From: Mercenaria mercenaria
Taxonomy: Eukaryota > Mollusca > Bivalvia > Venerida > Veneridae
DNA length: 64,000 nucleotides
Direction of reading: 5' to 3'
Assembly: GCF_021730395.1 (NCBI RefSeq)
Contig: NC_069367.1
Coordinates: 12,522,501-12,586,500 of the forward strand
Position numbers and translations under genes: made by a program. Below are positions 32,493 to 45,109 of this stretch, one piece after another. The stretch's first letter is position 1. Every line of letters begins with the position of its first letter. The notes under the pieces are model-generated. The model saw only the letters and a program-made list of their open reading frames with translations. It was not told the origin of the DNA and made no database searches.

Positions 32493-32975
32493 TTAGCTCA
32501 TCTGGTTTTTGAAAAAAATCTACGAGGTACTGTCGTCACTTGATCGTCGGTGTCGGCGACGGCGTTGGTTGAATTTTTTGTTTAGGTCCACCTTTTCTCA
32601 AAAACTATAAGAGCTACAGCTTTGAATCTCTGCACACTTCATCATGTGAGGGACTAGTTAGGTCAAGAACCATAACCCTGAAACGCATTTTGTCATAATT
32701 ATGACCATGTCTGTACTAAGGAAATTTAAGTTTCTTGGTGAAAATGTTTGTTCAGGTCCGCCTTTTCTAAAAACCTACAAGAGCTACAGCTTTGAATCTT
32801 TGCACACCTGTTTATCATCATTAGGGGGCTATATAGGCCAAGAACCATAACTATAACCTACTTTTTGCTAGAATTATGGCCTTTGTACTTAGAAAATCTG
32901 AACTATAACTCTTTTCTTACATATTGTCCAGCACTTGCAGACGAGAGATGGCACCCGTAGGTGGTGCTCTTGTGC
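32493..32975 (+). mobile_element. Tandem-core element, two units
   Basis: TTTTTAGCTCATCTGG at the left, a GTCGGCGACGGCG stretch, two cores (AAGAGCTACAGCTTTGAATC, AAGAACCATAAC), and a 3' hairpin GGCACCCGTAGGTGGTGC followed by TCTTGT. Sister copy at 43374-43872. Confidence 0.8.
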
Positions 32976-33549
32976 GGTTGAGGAAGCGATATTCTGTAAC
33001 ATTGAACTTCGTCTGTTCTTTGAGTATTGCTGATTAGATACAACCTTTATAGGTTGTATCAAAACCTTACTGCACAGTTTAGCCAATGGAATTATTATAC
33101 TAAGCGTCATTAAAAACGCAAGTGAGGTGTTATCACATAATTAATAAACGTCTATGTCATGCTTTATATGGATATCAGCATGTTTGGGGCAATGGATCCG
33201 TAATGACAATCGGTAATTTCCGTCCGACTACGTTTTCTCTGTATGTAACTTCGGCATTTTCCGGTTGTAAGGGAAACCATTACTCTCTGGATTTACGGCC
33301 GAATAATGCCGAAATAACAGACGAGAGAATACGGAATAACACGGAAGTTGCCGATTTTCATTAAGAGATCTCCATCTTTAATATATATTTACAATATATT
33401 AACACGATGTCGTAAACCGTGTTCTAATTTACATTGTAAAAGTTAAACAACTAATGAATGCACGCCATTGCCATAAACGTAAATTCTGGTTACTAGGACG
33501 TCATACGGCAATGTTGTACGATTGCGGAATGATTTCAAGAGGGCGAAGC

Positions 33550-33820
33550 CTGAGTGAATTATATACGCGACGTCTTGTTGATATATATTAAAACACAGTT
33601 CTGCTATAAATTATTTCGATTCTAATATGTCTTTTATGTAAACAAGTGCAAATGAAACAGTGAAGTACCTTTTCGTGATTCATGTATGGTGTCAAACATA
33701 GTAGGTCGACGTGACGTCAACGCGTAACTGTGTTCTTACAGTGTTAAAATACGGAAAGTATATAACACGTTCCTTTGAATAGCTTAATAGTGCAAAGACG
33801 TCTAATGAGTTCTTTTTCGC
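33550..33820. repeat. Unnamed dispersed repeat, copy 1
   Basis: Matches 63455-63742 in the same orientation: GAGTGAATTAT, TTATTTCGATTCTAATATGT, TTTTATGTAAACA, GTCGACGTG..CAACGC, ACGGRAAGTA..AACACG, GTCTAATG. Too few anchors to assign a family. Confidence 0.7.
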
Positions 33821-33927
33821 GCGCCTAATAACCTATACAGTGTATGTAAATTAAATGTAACACGAATCTGTTATATCATTTCGCGAAACGTCTTTTATAT
33901 AAAATTGTAGATTTTTTTCTCAGCCCT

Positions 33928-34755
33928 TTTTAGTCCATCTGATTTTTTTGAAAAAAAAAAAGATGTGTTATTGTCATTACTTGATCGGCGTCGGCATTAG
34001 CGTTGCCTGGTTAAGTTTTATGTTTAGGTCAACTTTTCTCCTAAACTATCAAAGCTGTTGCTTTGAAACTTGCAACACTTGTTCATCATCAATAGCTGAC
34101 CCTATACAGCAAGAAACATAACTCCATCTTGCTTTTTGCAAGAATTATGACCCCTTTTGGACTTTTCTTGGTTAAGTTTTATGTTTAGGTCAACTTTTCT
34201 CCTAAACTATTCAAGCTATTGCTTTGAAACTTGCAACGGTTATTCACCATCATAAGCTGACCCTGTACATCAAGAAACATAACTCTGTCCTGCCTTTTGC
34301 AAAAATTTTTTGCCCCTTTTGGACTTAGAAAATCAGATTTCTTAGTTAAGTTTTATGTTTAGGTCAGCTTTTCTCATAAACTATCAAAGCTATTGCTTTG
34401 AAACTTGCAACCTTGTTCACCATCATAAGCTGACCATGTACAGCAAGAAACATAACTCTGTCTTGCTTTTTGCAAGAATTATGGCCCCTTTTGGACTTAG
34501 AAAATATCAGATTTATTGGTTAAGTTTTATCTTTAGGTAAAATTTTCTCCTAAACTATCAAAGCTTTTGCTTTGAAACTTGCAGCTGTTGTTCACCATCA
34601 TAAGCTGACTCTGTACATCAAGAAACTTAACTACATCCTGCTTTTAGTAAGAATTATGGCCCTTTTTGGACTTAGAAAATCATGGGTAGGACAATTTTTT
34701 TTCTATTATACAAAAAATCAGATGAGCGTCAGCATCCGCAAGGCGGTGCTCTTGT
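33928..34755 (+). mobile_element. Tandem-core element, about five units
   Basis: Same family as 14362-15183: a left CATCTGATTTTTTTG block, GATCGGCGTCGGC, five cores with TTTATGTTTAGGTCAACTTT and GCTGACCCTGTACA, then AAAAAATCAGATGAGCGTC, a 3' hairpin GCATCCGCAAGGCGGTGC and TCTTGT. Confidence 0.85.
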
Positions 34756-34759
34756 ATTA

Positions 34760-35180
34760 CGCCAGACATCACTTTGACGTATGTTATTAAAACTAACATT
34801 AATACATGCAGCATAGTTTTTTAAAACATAAATGACCCTAATTGAAACCAAGGGCATGTGCCTCTTACATTATCTGTAGCAGCAATAAACTGAATCTTTG
34901 TTAGCCTGTGCTTGTGGTATTCATTCAAACTCAGTCAAACATAGTTTGTTATTATTTTGCTAGAAATATGATTATTCATGGCGAGGAACTATAGTTTGTA
35001 AGTAACTATGTTCCAAAAAAAAGCATATTAGGTACCAGCATAGAGACGCTTTTGTTCACATTAGTTTTAATCATTGCTGGAATTAGTAACGTATATACTC
35101 TATTCAAACACAAGATTAATTTCAAACCCTTATCTACCGAAAATGTAATCAACAATGCAGTGAAATACAGAGGCATTTTA
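34760..35180. other. No recognisable gene (about 420 bp)
   Basis: AT-rich spacer between two tandem-core elements. Confidence 0.5.
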
Positions 35181-35181
35181 G

Positions 35182-36012
35182 CTTAATCGTCAGAGCTATT
35201 CTAATCACCCCGGCATCGGCGTCACACCTTGGTTAAAGTGCAGCTTTCGTTTAAAGGCATGTAGCTTTGAAACTTGATTTTTTTTCTTTTTCTAGGTCAA
35301 CTTCCAACCTGACTAGGTCAAGTCCCATAGTTCTGACATGTATTTTGAGCAAATTTTGCCCCCCTTTTGCGCGAAGTTACTATTTGGAAAGCTTATGCAG
35401 AAATTGAATTGAAACTTCACATGTGTCTCCGGGGCTATAAAATAGGTGATTGCATCAAGTCCCATAACTCTGACATGCATTTTGGTCAAATTATGCCCCC
35501 TTTTGGACTTAGAAAATCCTGGTTAAAGTTTTTCATGTAAGTATATATAGCTATTTTTTAAGGCAATATAGCTTTGAAACTTATTTTGTCTTTTTCTTAA
35601 CTAATAACCAACCTCACGGGATCAAGTCCTATTACTCCGACATGTATTCTGGCTAAGTTATGCCCCTTTTGGACATAGAAAATCCTGGTTAAAGTTTCGC
35701 ATACAAGTTACTATCTAAAAAACCTAATGCAGATATTGAACTGAAACTTCACACTTTCCTTCGTGTTTACTAAAAACTAGGTCAAAGCATCAAATCTCAT
35801 ATTTTTTACATGTATTTTGCAAATTCATGTCTCCATCTGAACTTAAAAACTTCTGGTTAAAGTTTTGCATGTAAGTTACTATCTGCAAAACTAGTGCAGA
35901 TACTTTACTTGATTGAAACTCTATAGATATTTTAACGTGTAAGGTAATATTCCTGCCTCTGGGACAACAATTCGAATAGTCGAGCATTGGCTATCTTATG
36001 ACAGCTCTTGTT
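35182..36012 (+). mobile_element. Tandem-core element, family with 'ATTCCTGCTTCTGGGACAAC' end
   Basis: Left end TTTTAGCTTAATCGTCAGAG with CGGCATCGGCGTC, four cores of 160-180 bp (CCTGGTTAAAGTTT, GACATGTATTTTG, TTATGCCCCTTTTGGAC), and right end CAATTCGAATAGTCGAGCAT, then a small hairpin and AGCTCTTGTT. Sister copy at 44522-45103. Confidence 0.82.
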
Positions 36013-36239
36013 AATCTGGTACATCCAGCCCCAAGCTACTTACCCCACCCAACCTCAATGGAATAAATTGCGTTTTACGACAAATTAAATACTATAATTC
36101 GTAAACGATTTAAACGAGTGGATGATAATCTTATTAACATGATACTGTTTAGCTTCTATTTAACCTTTACCCTCCTAAATTTCTAAAATGAACTGCTATA
36201 CCATTCAATTTTAATAGAACAATTTATTAAAAGGGGTAT

Positions 36240-36500
36240 TCACTGAAAATTTAGTTGTTTGTTTGTTTGTTTTGGGTTTAACGCCGTTTTTCAACAGTAT
36301 TTCAGTCATGTAACGGCGGGCAGTTAACCTAACCGGTGTTCCTGGATTCTGTACCAGTACAAACATGTTCTCCGCAAGTAACTGCCAACTTCCCCACATG
36401 AATCAGAAATGGAGGACTAATGATTTCAGACACAATGTCGTTTATCAAATAGTCACGGAGAACATACGCCCCGCCCGAGGATCGAACTCACGACCCTTAG
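36240..36500 (-). mobile_element. tRNA-Arg-like SINE, head partly lost
   Basis: Reversed: GTGAGTTCGATCCTCGGGCG box B, the same body as 17875-18172, and the tail AACGGCGTTAAACCC then (AAAC)n. The 5' half of the tRNA head is replaced by unrelated sequence beyond 36500. Confidence 0.88.
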
Positions 36501-36964
36501 ATCCATTTAGCTTCTATGACTAGTGCCAGGGAGCTACGGTTAAATACATATACATCTGCATTTTTTTTATAAACATCCTTTCATTTTTTTTATTATAATA
36601 TTTACATAAAATGTTATAGTGAGATAGGAGATATGATTTTTATTACAATAGTATAATTTCCTCATGGGAATGTACACAGTATAACATCTTACGCACAACC
36701 GCGTATGCAATGCACCCCATCCCACCCTTTGGTCTCAATATATATATACTTTTTAGCAAAACGTTCCTAAATGTGAAGATAAAAGTATGTTTTTTAAAGA
36801 GCATACATATAAAACTATCTATTTTCGATAAAGTAGATTAATAAAGTAGATCTTCAAGATATTATTCGTAACAGTCAATACGTAACGTTATATTGATACA
36901 AAATTTAATGCAAAAACAATATTATGCATATAAATGATCTATTCTGATGTCAAATATAAAGAAA

Positions 36965-37106
36965 TGAGCCGCGCCATGAGAAAACCAATATAGTGGCTTT
37001 GCGACCAACATGGATCCGCATCCGCGCAGACTGGTCAGGATTTCAAAGCATGTTGCAATCAGAGAACAGCATGGATCCTGACCAAACTGCGCGGATGCTG
37101 GTCGTT
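36965..37106. mobile_element. Second, truncated copy of the TGAGCCGC MITE
   Basis: TGAGCCGCGCCATGAGAAAA and GCGACCAACATGGATCC match 30929-31000; the interior is shortened and the right end is missing where the hairpin at 37109 begins. Confidence 0.75.
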
Positions 37107-37108
37107 GA

Positions 37109-37174
37109 ATTTCATCATCACTATTAACTATATTAAACGAAGGCTGCACAGTGTTAATAGTGATGATGAAATCC
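37109..37174. repeat. Near-perfect hairpin (about 20-bp arms)
   Basis: ATTTCATCATCACTATTAAC is followed 25 bp later by its reverse complement GTTAATAGTGATGATGAAAT. It abuts the truncated MITE and could be a separate small foldback insertion. Confidence 0.8.
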
Positions 37175-37179
37175 AATCG

Positions 37180-40050
37180 TGCATTTCCGTATTCTCCGGT
37201 AAATACACCATTGCGTAGCATAAAGGCCGAGGTGATCAGATTGGATGAAATTATTAGTTATTCATGCATTTGATGAGGGGCCATAGTTTGGACTTAGACT
37301 GAGCTTACGATTCCCTAGTGAGCATTTTCATTTGTGCATCGTCATAACTTAAGATACCTTTTGATTAAAGTAGTTTTGTGCATTAAAAAAACACAAGTAA
37401 TTGTTTTTTGAAAAAAAATGCAAGTACAATTGATGTCCAACTATTTTTTGAAAACACGAACAGCTGTGGAAGGTCATTTTTATCCATCAGAGGGTTCGGC
37501 ATTGTCCCGAGACGAACTTTAGTGGGCATGTGCAGTCGTTTTTTTCATCGTGATTGGTAAGAGGTACACATTTTGACCAGTTATAAACATTTTATTTAAA
37601 TAAGTCGTTTCTCCTGTCATTAAAAACTATGATGATTGCATTACTGTTAAAAAATGCAAAGAACGAAAACACTACACACTTTTACACAAGAAAACCAAAA
37701 AAAAAATATGTTGAATGTAAATTACATCATTCAAAGAGAAAATCTATGCTTGAAAGGTGAACTTTGCCTATAATCATGAATCAACGGTGGCATAGAGGGG
37801 ACATAGGAAATATTTCATTTCTCACGTGTGCACGTGTTAGCTGACATGTGCGAACGTGTTAATTAACACGTGTGCACGTAATAACTATCAGATATAATCG
37901 TAGGACACATCTATCGATCATAGCCATCATTTTTGTTTCTTAAAAATAACTTTCATTACTCAAATAGTTTGTGCATAGTTTTAAACGCGTATAAAACTTT
38001 TTTTATGTACTAATTGGTTCTTTTTTGTATCCTTGTTTTATAATTAAGATATTTTACAACTGATGAAGCTTTCAAATTGTCGTAAAGCTATCTATACAGA
38101 AAATGTACCCGCATGAATTCAGTTGAAACTGACTCGTCTTCTCTTTATGGTACACACTGAAGAACATTAAAGAATAAAATGTTTTGAATGGGTATTTTGT
38201 TAATGGGATCTTGAAACCAAGCAAAAATTCTCTCTTTACATGAACGCAATTACCCCCCTATAATAGCATTTAAATTGCAGAAGATAACTTTCGATTGCAG
38301 ACGGACAGATGGACGCCATTTTTATATTCCTCTTCCCGCTAGCGTAACGGGACATAAATAATCAAAAATGTCACTGTTGTTTCTTACGAATTTTACAGAC
38401 AGACACATAGAAGATAAATATACCGGTGTTGTTCATGCGTAAGAGTTTCAGTCAGTAGTTTGGTCTGTGTTTTAAAGGTAAACTTACAAGGTTCTGATTT
38501 CCTGTCTAAAATAGGTAAATAGAAAAAAAAAAAAACTTGCTTCATTTGCAAACTTTTATTTATATTCTGTTTTACAGTGTTGCTTGACATTTTCGTCACT
38601 AACTGATTGTGTAGTGGAAACTGCCACGCGAATAAGGTATGCGGACCTGAACGTGTAAGACAACATCCCCGACAGTTTGTCTTTCACATGGCACATTACC
38701 TGTTAAAATAAATAGCAGTCGGTAGGTTAATTCCTTTCATCTAATATATAAAAATACACATTTGAAAAAAGATGCATGAAGGTTTTGATATGTTATTTTT
38801 TTGGTGGATTTTTGCGGGAATTGATTTGACCAGATTGTGATGTACGTATTCCTGTTGTTTACTGCGCTGCCTACATTATAAGCTTTAAGGTGGCATCATG
38901 TTTTGAATTTCCGGTGAATGATAGAAAACAAAGAATATTCAGTTCTTTCCAAAAATCGTCATGTTATGATTCAACCAAAATAGTTCCATTTGTCCACCAG
39001 AAAGGAACAATTCTTATATCCTTATATTGAAGTTTTGTACCTTTACTACAGACAGGAAACTAAAATGATAGAAATTCTTACGTGAGTTCAGTCAGCTCAA
39101 CAAAGCAATTTCAAGCACAAATATTAGTGTGGAATGTAAAGTAAGTTACACACTAGAATGTCCTACCAAGATAATTACAAAAATAATGCATATGCAGAAT
39201 GGAGAGATAAAAATAATTTTGACAGCTCGTGAAAAGTAGTGACAAATTTTGACAGGTGTATGATGACTTTTGACCTAATTAAGATTTTTCTGTTATTTCT
39301 GCCTTCCAGTTTGATTTTCTTAAAATGTATCTTATTTACTGTAGCTTACAACTCATAGATCAAAACAATAGAATAATATATTGTTACCTTACTGTCGTTT
39401 TGTCTATCCAAATCACGTAAAAATTCCTATTGTTTTAGTCATTTGTCACTAATTAGAGCAACTCACAGTGTTGCAATCATACAAAGCACATCCCTTTTTT
39501 TCACATATATATTGAGGATTTATCAAATGAGTATATGTGTTAGAATCACAATTTGAATACCTATTGTGTATTGCAATAATGCATAAATATCTCAGCCGTG
39601 ACGTGTCCTTAAATACAGGTTCAGTATAGATCGTCTAAAAATGTTACTGTTTTCGTTCAGACAGTCCGAACGCAATTATTCAATCTTTTTTTCAGTCTTT
39701 TTTCAAAAATACGTTCAAAATTAGTACCTGCGTTTTAAGGACTAGTAATTTCTTAGTATTATTTTTTGTTTTGTTTTGTAAGTTGGTACTTGACACTAAG
39801 TCAATGTGTTTTAAGTCTATGAAGATGCTGTAAATACAAAAACTAAATTTTGCTGTTTTCCTTTTACCCTTTTTCGCCAAATAGATAGGTTTAAAAAACT
39901 GATAGGGACGCTAAACATAGATCCAAATTGCCATGACCTTACAACGTATGATTTACAACGTATAATAAAATATACAAAAATTACAGAGAGCTTTGAAAAA
40001 AAAATAAGTTTCACTAAACATATTGTTTCGTGCCATTCTGATCTTTGTAA
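37180..40050. other. No supported gene (about 2.9 kb)
   Basis: AT-rich. It holds a palindrome cluster at 37820-37880 and a repeat-end-like GGACAGATGGACG..GGGACATAAA at 38298-38358. Short frames show no recognisable domain. Confidence 0.45.
37820..37880. promoter_or_regulatory. CACGTG-rich palindrome cluster
   Basis: TCACGTGTGCACGTG is followed by ACGTGTTAATTAACACGT (a perfect 18-bp palindrome at 37854-37871) and GTGCACGT. CACGTG is the E-box core of several bHLH factors. No gene is tied to it, so a regulatory role is only a possibility. Confidence 0.3.
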
Positions 40051-40055
40051 TTGTT

Positions 40056-42868
40056 TTATAATTTGTACACATTAGACAAGAAAGCAAATATACTTAGATC
40101 TTGGTTTGTCAACACGTCTGTCACAGTTAATCCGGATATGCTATGTATGCAAATGCGTCCGACATTGCTGAAGCGAATGTAGGCAACCTTACTGGTAGAC
40201 CGGATCGTCACTGTGCCGGATCTGCAACTCGGATCAAGCACTCCGTTCGAAGAGTCTCTGCATAAAAGGACACACATACAGTAAATAGCTAGTCAGGTTA
40301 ATTAAATGCCTGCAACTTACATTTTCTTGAAGAACATTGTCGGTGCAGAATTTAAAGCAAAAGAAGAACAATAAGAAGAAAAGGGGTCAAATACTTTCAC
40401 CCAAAATAATCACGTATCAAACTTGTCCGAAATATTTATGGAGACAAACTGTTTGACCGGGTTTCGTTAAAATACGACTATGACAAAATTGTGACGTCTG
40501 GAGTTCTAGCAAGACTTGAAGTCCACGGACAGACGACAGACAACCGTTTCTTGCCTACCTAGCGGAGAAAGTATACATTTATCCGAGCACGCGCCGGGGA
40601 TAGATATTACTGTCTTTCCCTAGGGAAAAACCTTGTCTAAAATAGCGTGCTCTAGGTGACGTCACATAGAACTTGTACGATTGTGACGTCATAAGCTTTA
40701 TAAATTATGTCAGGAAATACCCAAACCTATTTGTCTCCTCGATCTATTTTGAACATGATAGGCAAGAAAAATGATCTAACATGTCTGCCTGTGTAAGACA
40801 TCTGTTTTACCTACCCTCGGGACAGCATGGATAAAAAACCTCGCTAATGCTCGGTTTTCCATTCCACACTGTCCCTCAGGTAGGGAAAACACCGTCTTAC
40901 ACAGGCAGGCATGTAAGATCCTTATAATCACAGATGTGCACACCTGACCTCTTAGTGTTCAAATGTGATATAAAACTGAATACTTAGGTTAAAGGTAATA
41001 CTTTTTTATAGTATATAAATATTGTAAAATCTGGTACTTTTTATCACTAATTGATTACAAGCTGAAAGTACAATACGATTGAGAAAAATGAGGATATTCC
41101 TGATCACTAATTCTTTTCAACGTCGTGATTTGTTTTTTTTTTTTTTTTTTTTTGGTTTTTGCTTGTATAAGAGTTAACTTCGCCCAATACTCACTTTGGA
41201 AATATTAATACTACATGTCTAATATAACTTAAATAGAATGAAACTACTACTGTCTTAATTCCGACTTATTTATGGAACGTTTACACTGTTTGAAAGAACG
41301 CGTAAAGAAATGGTGAATGCGTATTACAATTTCAAATAAATATGACCTACAAGTATCATAATTTTGTCTTTTATTTGAAGTCGTTGAGGTTCGTCTTTTG
41401 CTTTTGCAGGAAAAGCAGATGGGTTTTCAAACTTAAATTGAAATTTCAGTAAAACTTTATGTCCCATGCGGTATATATTGGCCTCATAAAGAAATTACAA
41501 GAAAACATTGGTGCATAGCATAAAAGTTACCGTAAACAATTGTTGCCAAAATTAGCTAAAAGTTTTCCCAAGCTGCACAATATACTACTTACGATTTATT
41601 GTTGCACATTTTGTTTTCCTAATTATTATCGATTAATTTTCTCGCTTAAATATCCAGACGTCAGTGTATGTAAATTTCATAATTCATGTTAAAAGTAACG
41701 CGTGGATATAACTATTCTTTCACATTAACATAACATTTATTTGGTTAATGTGGCCCAGACCTTTCTAAACGGTGATCCAGGACATCAGTTTTGGGTCGTC
41801 TGATTGACGTACTCACCCATACATACACTGTTTTGACGGGGCTTGGTTTTGGGGACTTGGGACGTAGCGATTACAACTGAACTTTTGTCCTAGTCTTTTG
41901 CGCTTTAATCATATTTTATTGTAATTATCACACAAGACATTATGGTCAATGTACATCAAGACAATAATATACAGATACGTATGTAAATATATATACAACA
42001 GCAAACTATCATTACATCAAGACATATATAATGCTACTGTACATTAAGAAATATTCGGTAACGTTGCAAAGGTGCGATAATACAAAAGGGTTGGACCACA
42101 AGTTTTGCCAATATTAGAAATCGGTTCGTCTCTGTTTAGATAATCTTTAAATATGACTATAGTGGTCCAATACGTGTTTGATTGATTGTATTTGTGTATG
42201 TGTAATGTCCATTTGATGTTTTTTAAGAAGTAGATAATGTCTAAAATAACAAATCCATATACAGGTTTAAATGTAGTTTCCAAACAATTCAAACTTCAAA
42301 CTATTAAAAGAACACAATGTCATTAAACTAAATCTAAACAGAAGTATCAAAATCATTTCAAGTAACCGAGATAACTGCAATTTCGCGTAATAAAATCGCA
42401 ATAGGCGCACTCCAGTTAAAAGACTTCACTGGTAAATCGGACTCACGATTCCCTTTTAAGCAAGTCTGGTGATGCCATACAACAATAAAAATATTGGCCT
42501 TTAGTGTCTTTGCAAAAATGGTTAGTTTAATTTAAAATAATAAATAAAGGATATAAACTAAAACCAATAAATGAACAAAGTTCGCAGCGTCTTATTTCGC
42601 GCAAGTTCAAGTGATCAAATTTCATATGATCCGTTCATTGTAGGCTGCAAGAAACAATATATTATAATGACTAAAAATGGGATTTTGTACACGACAGGAT
42701 AATATTACTTTGCACTTACACGTGATACTTGGAGCCTCATGCATTCAAGTATAATGAAATTGAATATATTTAACATACTTACACGTCAATGTCGCACACA
42801 TTCCCAAAAAGATATGTGTCGGCTGCTAAGATACAGGACACAAACGTAATCAGTTGCAAAGCGTTCAT
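40056..42868 (-). CDS. Probable small secreted protein, two exons, about 95 aa
   Basis: Exon 1 (42868-42783) starts with ATG and encodes MNALQLITFVSCILAADTYL followed by FGNVCDID, a convincing signal peptide plus the start of a mature chain. It ends two bases into a codon at a strong GTAAGT donor. The next supported exon (40257-40056) follows TTTTATGCAG in exactly the needed phase and reads DSSNGVLDPSCRSGTVTIRS, then TSKVAYIRFSNVGRICIHSI, to a stop. The GTVTIRSTSKVAYIRFS stretch resembles the second half of a CUB domain, but a full CUB is about 110 residues, so either this is a minimal relative or more exons exist. An unseen intermediate exon is possible. Function unknown; secreted or extracellular by the signal peptide. 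Confidence 0.45.
40654..40705 (+). promoter_or_regulatory. Paired CRE-like sites next to a TATA-like box
   Basis: Two copies of the palindrome TGACGTCA (about 40657 and 40685) lie 28 bp apart, and GCTTTATAAATTATG follows the second. This layout resembles a CREB/ATF-responsive promoter on the plus strand. No downstream coding exon is evident, and it lies in the intron of the minus-strand gene. Confidence 0.3.
40773..40920. mobile_element. Foldback MITE, 148 bp with about 55-bp arms
   Basis: GATCTAACATGTCTGCCTGT at the left and, reversed, GATCTTACATGCCTGCCTGT at the right; pairing continues through GTAAGAC, TTTTxCCTACC and GGGACAG. Loop about 35 bp. Non-coding. Confidence 0.88.
40925..42780. 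other. Intron of the small secreted-protein gene; no repeat recognised
   Basis: AT-rich with a 24-base T run at 41131. No exon with convincing borders and similarity was found here, though a short unrecognised exon cannot be excluded. Confidence 0.45.
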
Positions 42869-42904
42869 TTCATATGGTAGTGGGTTGCGGGCCAACGTAA
42901 CTCT

Positions 42905-42913
42905 CCTTATATA
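42905..42913 (-). promoter_or_regulatory. TATA box of the small secreted-protein gene
   Basis: TATATAAGG on the minus strand, about 37 bp upstream of the exon 1 ATG. This would place the transcription start within a few bases of the ATG, giving a very short 5' UTR. Confidence 0.4.
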
Positions 42914-43373
42914 TTGCTGCTACGACCTTTTTTTTTAAAAAAAAATATGAATAAAGGTTATTCATATCTCTTTGGGAAATGCCAGATGGATGAAGATTGT
43001 TTACTTGTTACTTACAGAAATTCAAACACTTTTATCTAGACGTTCTTAAACTCTTCTTCCGGTTTAAGGTAATCAAGTGTTGTTTACGTATAACTGGTTT
43101 GGTGCACTTTTACGACTTCACTAATGCAATTCAGCGTCATTCAGTCAATGCGCCTTAATGGAAAAACTATGATTAGAGTGTGGAACGTCTTCAGAGAGGG
43201 GATATATTTATTTCGGTTTCATTTCGTGTTCATAGTTCTCACTGGCTTGTTTTAAATATTTCTCACCAAATATATTTACATCATACAATGCCACTCTACA
43301 ATTCTTTGCATTCAAAATGGCAAAATAATAATTTCGTTCTATAACAGAAAAGGATGCATTTGTGACCAATTTT

Positions 43374-43872
43374 AGCTCGTCTGATTCTTTCGAGGGCCAG
43401 TCGTCACTTGATCGTCGGCGTTGGTTAAATGTTTTGTTTAGGTCTACCATTATCTCAAAAAGCTATAAGAGCTACGACTTTGAAACTTTGCTCACTTGTT
43501 TATCATTATTGGTGACTATGTAGGCCAAGATTTATAGCTCAACACTGATATGCATTTTGTCAGAATTATGGCCATTTTTGTACTTAGAACTAATTTTTTG
43601 TTCAAGTCCACTTTTTTCCAAAACATATAAGAGCTTTGCACACGTGTTTATCATCATAAGATGAGTAAGTAGATCAAGAACCATAATTCTAACCTGCATT
43701 TTGTCAGACTTATGGCCCTTTTTGTACTAAAAAGTCAGTATTTCCTAAGTGTTTAAGTTAACTTTTCTTGAATACTTAATTACTATAATAGCTTTGAAGA
43801 AAAAGGCCAAGAACTATAACTCTTTTCTAACGTATTGCCCGATACTTTCAGACGGTACTCTTGTATTATATC
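43374..43872 (+). mobile_element. Tandem-core element, two to three units
   Basis: TTTTAGCTCGTCTGATT, CACTTGATCGTCGGCG, then cores with AAGAGCTACGACTTTGAAAC and GTCAGAATTATGGCC, ending CAGACGGTACTCTTGTAT. Diverged sister of 32493-32975. Confidence 0.78.
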
Positions 43873-44521
43873 TGTTTATAATATATATATATGTGTGTGT
43901 TGAGCAAGCTAAATAACATATATTTACTTTCTGCAATGAGATGCTGAAATATTGTCAAAAACTTTCAGTTGTTTTAGACAACCCTAGCAGTGAAATAGTA
44001 GCTGTCTCGAAGATAAGAATGGACAGTGCCTAGAATACTAAATAAACTTTTAAAGGCACTGGCTGACATTTCAGAGACGGCGCATATCTTAAAGTCAGAT
44101 CAAATTCATGCTTACCTGGTCCTAAATAGTTAAGTTGAATCAGCACGGCGAATAAATTTAGCTTTGACCTTTGTTTGTTTTTAGCTAAAATTTAATGGTT
44201 TAGCAAAGGTTGTTTGTCAATGACAAACTTATTATGAAATTTGAAACACGAAATGTAAGAAAAGATATCTGTAAGCATATACTTTGTTCTAACTGAAGTT
44301 GCTATTTTTTCAAATGATTTTAATAAAACAAATGTGTCACTTATATTCTAATGAGCTTCGAAAAACATAAGTTTGAGTGTATACATGTATGTAATTGCAC
44401 AAAAATGTCCTAATATGCACAAGTTTGTTTTTATCTTTCGAAAAAGGCACAGCCATTTAGCATATATATGCAATGCAATTTGCAAGAAGACACTTTGGAA
44501 GAATGATTTTTAACTCGATAT

Positions 44522-45103
44522 TTCAAAGAATAGCTATATTTCTACTCACCATGGCGTCGGCGTCGGCTTCGGGGTCGGTGTCACAACTTGTTTAAAGTTT
44601 TGCAGGCAAGAACATATAGCTATCATTTAAAGGCATAAAACTTTGAAAGTTATTGTGTTTTCCTTTTCTATGTATTTTGGGCAAATTATGTCACCTTTTG
44701 GACATAGGAAATCCTGGCTAAAGTGTTTCATGCAAGTTACTATCTCCAAATCTCTAACATTTTATTCTAGCCAAATTATGCCCCCTTTTGAACTTAGAAA
44801 ATACGGGTCAAAGTTTTATATGTACGTTAATATCTCAGAAATTAGTGCAATTATTGAATTGAAACGTCACACGTTTCTTCAGGTCTATAAAACTAGGTCA
44901 TAGCATCAAGTACCGTACCTCTGACATGTATTTTGCAAAATTGTGTCCCCTTTTGAATTTAAAAACTTCTGGTTAAAGTTTTGCATGCAAGTTACTATGC
45001 AGATACTGGACTGAAACTCTATAGATAACATTTAGGGTAATATTCCTGCTTCTGGGACAACAATTCGAATAGTCCAACATAGCTGTCTTACGGACCACTC
45101 TGG
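44522..45103 (+). mobile_element. Tandem-core element, about three units
   Basis: Left AAGAATAGCTATATTTCTAC with GGCGTCGGCGTCGGC, three cores (TTATGCCCCCTTTTGAAC, GACATGTATTTTGC), right ATTCCTGCTTCTGGGACAAC, CAATTCGAATAGTC and CTGTCTTACGGACCACTCT. Same family as 35182-36012. Confidence 0.8.
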
Positions 45104-45109
45104 TATGTC

